From Burhinus oedicnemus (lineage: Eukaryota; Chordata; Aves; Charadriiformes; Burhinidae), in NCBI GenBank assembly GCA_008921705.1, contig VFFE01007013.1:1605216-1669215 (forward strand): 64,000 nt of DNA, written 5' to 3'. Of the stretch, positions 59,163 through 64,000 are shown piece by piece; position 1 is the stretch's first letter, and each line of letters begins with the position of its first letter. Both the position numbers and the translations under genes were made by a program. Under the pieces are notes generated by a model, which did not search any database, had not been told where the DNA came from, and saw only the letters and a list, made by a program, of their open reading frames with translations.

Positions 59163-62100
59163 AAATGATTTAGGATTAAAAAAAAAGTTATCCATCTAAT
59201 GCGTAGTTCACATTAATTGTTAATGAGTCTCTGAAGCAGACCTCCCCTTCTGATGAAGAAAACCGAAGCTAGGTGAGGCTATTAGACATATGTGGGACCT
59301 GCAAAGCTTGGATTTATGCTGTGCCCATCACAGTGGTCCCTGAGCATCATATAGAAAGTGGGCAAGTTTTAACTGCAATTACCAAGCTGCGGCTACCATG
59401 AGGCAGATGAAGTCATAAATCACGATCTGTCATTGGTTATGAAGTTAAAGCATGCTTCCCTTGCTCCTCTCAGAAGTCGTGTGTATGTTGATGAACTAGT
59501 CAGGTGGAGGCTGCTGGATTGGAGCATTTTCACAAAAAGCAGCGAGTTTACCCAATTTTTTTAATGATTTGTACAAAAGAGGAATATGCAAAGACTATTA
59601 GTGCTTCAAGATGTGGAAGTTGTAGTGGTGGTGCAAGAGAAGAACTGTGATCTTACCTGAACTCCCTACCAACCAGAGAAAAAGCTGTGCCCACCAGCCA
59701 CTGAAAAATGGTGGCACTAATCTAGTAAAAATGTCTGGAGCTAGTGTATGCATTGTTTTAAGATACATTTTGTCACATGTGGCCTTTACTTGGGAAGCAG
59801 AGTAAGAAAGAGAAAACCTTTCAGGCACTTCACCTCCATCGGGTGGGAATCACTGAAGAATCACCAGACTCCACACCACAGTACGTCAGAGTCACTGCGG
59901 TACCTCCTGTCAACACAATTCTGCTACATTAGGGTTTGCTTTGTGAAGGATGAACTGTGTGGCTTTCTGATTTCTCTTTCAGAGGGCTTAATGCAGAAAC
60001 TGATCCACTAGCAGGTGCAGGATGGAATCATTTATTATTGCTTGGCTTAATAAACTGCATCTTAAATTATGATATCGATTACGATGTTGAATGAAAAGGC
60101 TGAGCTGGCATTATAGTATTTGACACAAGCAGCATTTTAAAATGTTTACGCTTATTGCATGGTGCATCAGTATTGTTTTTGGAAAGCAATAGACTTAAAC
60201 TATGGTGTTGTATAAAGTGCTAGGTGCTTCTGAATTCATTTACTTAAATTTTTATCTAAAAAATCAAAGACATTGCATGGCAAAAGGGGGTCACCCACAC
60301 TTCTTGTCCCCATTAACAAACACAAGCCAACGTTTGCTGTATCAGTTCACCAAATTAATGACATTAAAGCACAGCGAGAATACATTTGCAGCAACCCTAG
60401 TAAGTTCTGTAGGATCTCCTGACAGGATAAACATGTCTTCTCTGCCCTCCTTTTTTTCCCTCCCCCCCAAACAAGCAATAAAAACATTTTGCATAAACAA
60501 ATTCCAAATTACAACTAATCATAGGAAAGCTGACAAATGTATGCTATGCTAGTCTGTGAAAATACTAATCAAAGCAGCCTGTCAATTGTTAAAGTTAATG
60601 ATTTAGATATGCAAAACTCTGACTAAATTTTTGTGGATAATTACATAATTACGCCTGGGTTAACACAATCAAAAATAGCAATTGCGTGCTCCATCTTGAA
60701 ATCACCATGGCAGTTCCCCGCTATCTTTTAAAGGTCTCTTTACCCTTGTTCCCCCTGCACGCAAAGTGCAGTAGGGAAAGGAGAAAAACCTAGGAGCCAC
60801 CTGGGAAAGAAAAGCAACTGTGGTAGGTGCCCCCTGCCTACTCCATCCACTCTTTGCCCTCCGCAAAAACAATCCCCCGGAGAACAAAGCACAGGCAAGA
60901 GTGGGTGGAGGTGTGGAAAAAGCCAGCCAGGTAAAGGAGGATTGGAAACAGGAGAGTCATCCGCTGTAACAAGCTTCAGTAGCAGCACCTCTGCCCGTGG
61001 ATTAAAATATGTGTGATGTGCTTCTCCTGTGGGAGGCCTTTCAGATCGAAGAGGAAGGAGATTACACTTTGTTTCAACGGTCTTGGTATGATACGGGAAA
61101 CCAGGACTGGCGAGGCTCACCTAGGTCATTCAATTTTTCATTAAATTATCAAATCATTCAAAAGTTCCTTTTGATCCCAAACAATTCCCTCCCAGGTTTT
61201 TGGTGTAGAAGGGACCATCAAGCTCTTCCACCTGAACTGCCACCCCCATGAGCTACAAAATGCCCCCTCCACCTGACCACATGCCTAAAGCCTTTGCTGG
61301 GGCTGCCAGAGGAAGGGAGGCTCTCGGTGGAGGGGAAATGAAAGGGGGTAAGCTAGCAAAGGAGCCCAGTCCTGTTGTGCACTGGTCTTTTTTCAGCTCC
61401 TTTGAAAATAGCTCTGAGGCTATTCTAAGCACCTTTGAAAAGCCTAGCCCTTGGAAATCTTGAATTTCTCTTGCAGTACTGATTTTTTCCTTCTCATGTT
61501 GGCTTCTTGCTCTCTTTTTATACTTGGGCTAACTGATGTAGTGTAGAGATTCCAGATGTCGGGAGTCTCAGGGAGGTGACAGAGTATAAATAAAATGAAT
61601 ATTGGGCTCTTTCCTGAATGTCACGTTGGCTGGGATGGGGTAATGATAGTGATGGGGATTTAAAAAGTAATATATCTCTTGTGTAATTTTTTATCATAAT
61701 TTTTCTATACAGTTTCCATTAAATAGATAAATGACCTAAATGAAAAAGAGAAATAAAGTAAAAGCATAAAATCAGTCCCTGTCAAGAGCTACATAAAAAG
61801 AGTCAGGGCCCCAGCCTTCTGAAATTGGCTGCCTAAACTCCTCAATCTGCAAGTAGATGTTCGGGTGGATTGACTGGCTTTACTAGTGACTTACTAGTAG
61901 TAAAGACCTAACATGTCAGGGAAGCAAATGCACGTTGATGTAGATGTGTTGTTGCCTGCCCCTCGCCCCCTCCCCAAAAAAAACCCCAAAACCCAAAACC
62001 ACACCCCAAACAAAGCTATCAAAGTCAGCCTCAGCTAAATGATGTTATGGGACCAATTACTGGTTTTGTTGTAATTTCAAGAGCAACTGTTACAAATTCA

Positions 62101-62857
62101 CTTGGTCGCTTGCTTGGCCTGTAATAAGGGCATGAAATTAAATAGTAGTGCAGTTGGATGTCTGAATGAAACCTGAAATGTTGTTTTGGAAACCTCGCAA
62201 GCACCTGGAGCAATAGCAGGGTCTGAGGCACCATTCACCAGTCTTACACTGCTTACTTCTGCTGCACTGATGAAGCAAAAATAAACTTCCTGTACTTAGA
62301 CAGATTTTAAACATTTTTCTGCAAGACAGAAACCAGATGGAATATTTTCACAGCTGACACTAAAATTCACAGTTTTTGTGACTTCTGTGATACTGTGATT
62401 TATACAGGGACTTTCTGTATCAGCAGCCCTGAGCAGACAGCCTCTTGCCATTCAAGCTTTTAAACATTATTTGGATTGGTAGGTCAAAAGATTGTATTAG
62501 CTGTGTGAAATGTGAAGTATCCGTGGATTTAAATGATAGCTCTGTGGGCTGCTCTGGTTCTGCATCTCAACTATAAGTCATAATAATAAAATATGTTAAA
62601 AGTACACTGCTCCAAAATGGATAGCAAACCCTTAAATGCCTTGAAATTAATCATTTCTAGAAGCAAACAAAAAATTCTGCTGTGAGGGCACGAGCACAAG
62701 GCAGGCTATTGTCTTCAAGCGTTTGCTAGCTCTCTTAAAGGGAGGACGTGAGCGGCAGAAGGCATTCTGCTTGGGGCTGTGCATTTCACAGGCAGTATTT
62801 TCAGATAAAGATAACCCTGACAAAAAAGTGTTGAAGGTTGGTTTAGGTTTTGGGGGG

Positions 62858-62907
62858 TTGTTTGTTTGTTTGTTTGGGTTGGTTTGTTTGTCTGTTTGTT
62901 TGTTTTC
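62858..62907. repeat. (TTTG)n microsatellite, interrupted
   Basis: About ten TTTG/TTGT units are broken by 'ggttgg' and 'tctg'. The translated frames across it on both strands are simple-repeat artefacts. Confidence 0.88.
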
Positions 62908-64000
62908 CCCTGCTGGGGATTGAGAAGCCGTCAAAGCTGCTGGTAGACCAGGTAGAAGGAACTGGTGGAGAGCGTGGGAGCTGGCAGAGCTGGACGCAGG
63001 CAGGGGTTTTTCCCCACGTCCCGTTTCCTTTGCTCTCCCTTTGTGCCTGGATCAGCTTGTTGTTCTTTGCAGTCGAGCTTCTTTCCACCTTTGTGGGAAT
63101 TCATGGTTTCCTGGGAAACTTGTGTTGACCTGTGCCTGAAGAAAACTTCAGAAATGCATTGATTTTTCTGTTTTTACCAGGCTTTCTCTATGCACGAGAG
63201 CAGTATTTCGGCAACGCTGGTGGCTGCCTGCCTGTTTGCAGATGCAGTGCCAGATTTTACGTTTTCCTTTCACAGTCTTAGGTGATGTGGCTTTTGGCTG
63301 TGTGATATCCTTACAAATCTTGAGCAGCACGTTGGTGTTCCTGGTGCTAACAGTACTCAAGAGTTGAGCCTGCTGAGGGAGGCGGTGTTGGAGGTATTCC
63401 TAGTGCGTGTATATTTATAGGATCCCGTACTCTGAAATCCACCTCTCTCCCCATCCAAGAGAGCTGGTTTGCACAGGCCTCCAGAGATCAGAGAAGTGCC
63501 TTGTCTTTAATCAGATGTTTGCTTAGGAAGGGATGTGTTGTTGCTAGGGGATGTAATTTCTTTCCAGCTCTGAGAAAGATGGAGGTATATATAATTTTAC
63601 GTGCTTATAATATGTGCACCTTATCTTTATAGGAGGATTTATTGTGTAAATCAATGACAAAATAAATGGTAACAGCTCCTACGCAGCCAGGGCAAGGGAA
63701 GGGCTCAGTCTCTAATGCGTTTTTCCTGCTCAACCAATTCTTAAGGCTACTGGCATACCAAAATATCCTTCAGTCTTCTGTAAATTATGGGCCAGTCTCA
63801 ACTCCAATGCAATGGTCAAACGAAGTAGCATAAAACCACATTTATCTTTCACAGTGAAATGGTTCTTTATGTTGTTTGGATCTGATGTCTGAGACTTCAC
63901 CCTCTCTGCTCTCCCCCCCAGAAAAAATGTAGAGACAGAGGAAGGATGGTTAATAATCTGTAGCAAATTTTACTGAATTGTAATATTGTAAATAAATGTT

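Larger units (their letters stand above)
57521..64000. other. Gene-free stretch
   Basis: No exon, RNA gene or further transposon copy could be supported. Overlapping frames at 60202-60552 (+), 60740-61120 (-) and 62647-63128 (both strands) lack motifs; the last group reads through the TTTG repeat. AATAAA words near 63661 and 63991 occur in AT-rich DNA with no transcript attached. Confidence 0.4.

Noticed and set aside
62647..63128. Overlapping frames rich in Lys/Gln/Thr/Asn (-) or Val/Cys/Leu/Phe (+)
   Set aside because: They are translations of the interrupted TTTG microsatellite.
63990..64000. AATAAA near the right edge as a possible transcript end
   Set aside because: It is a common word in AT-rich DNA, with no exon or downstream element visible before the window ends.
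1..64000. CRISPR arrays, bacterial operons, tRNA or rRNA genes
   Set aside because: No regularly spaced repeats, ribosome-binding-site-led gene runs or recognisable tRNA/rRNA segments were seen; the window is vertebrate nuclear DNA.

Overview
The window looks like avian nuclear DNA. Two recognisable CR1 LINE copies carry the typical avian CR1 3' tail. A complete solo LTR begins TGTCCTGGTTT, ends AAACCACGACA and has a 5-bp target-site duplication, and a second LTR end of the same style lies at the left edge. Interspersed repeats are otherwise sparse. There is one strong CpG island and no operon-like or compact coding layout. No complete protein-coding gene could be supported; nearly all open frames are short, overlapping and without family motifs, as expected by chance.

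Layout. 1-253 is the 3' part of an endogenous-retrovirus LTR. 254-26.1 kb is gene-free DNA with GC-rich pockets (about 6.0-7.1, 9.7-10.0 and 14.7-15.3 kb), an old antisense CR1-type 3' tail (about 1.44-1.80 kb), a small palindromic element at 11087-11166, two long T tracts and simple repeats. About 26.3-27.3 kb holds the most unusual item: a decayed Ty3/gypsy-type pol segment (retropepsin tail plus reverse transcriptase) still legible in a single + frame despite several stops.

33.1-33.8 kb is a truncated, internally deleted CR1 (+). It lies next to a CpG island at about 33.88-34.78 kb with YY1-type motifs in both orientations, the likely (possibly bidirectional) promoter of an unidentified transcript. 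36.77-37.79 kb is a broken minus-strand coiled-coil coding remnant. To the right the DNA appears more AT-rich and holds ancient SINE/LINE scraps (44.2, 45.0 and 50.9-51.4 kb), palindromic ancient elements (53.2-53.5 kb) and a minus-strand CR1 (55.55-57.52 kb) split by the solo LTR.

Nothing here works as a pathway. The window is best read as intergenic or intronic DNA around one CpG-island promoter, with repeats of several ages. All calls rest on reading the sequence by eye; no alignment was run.
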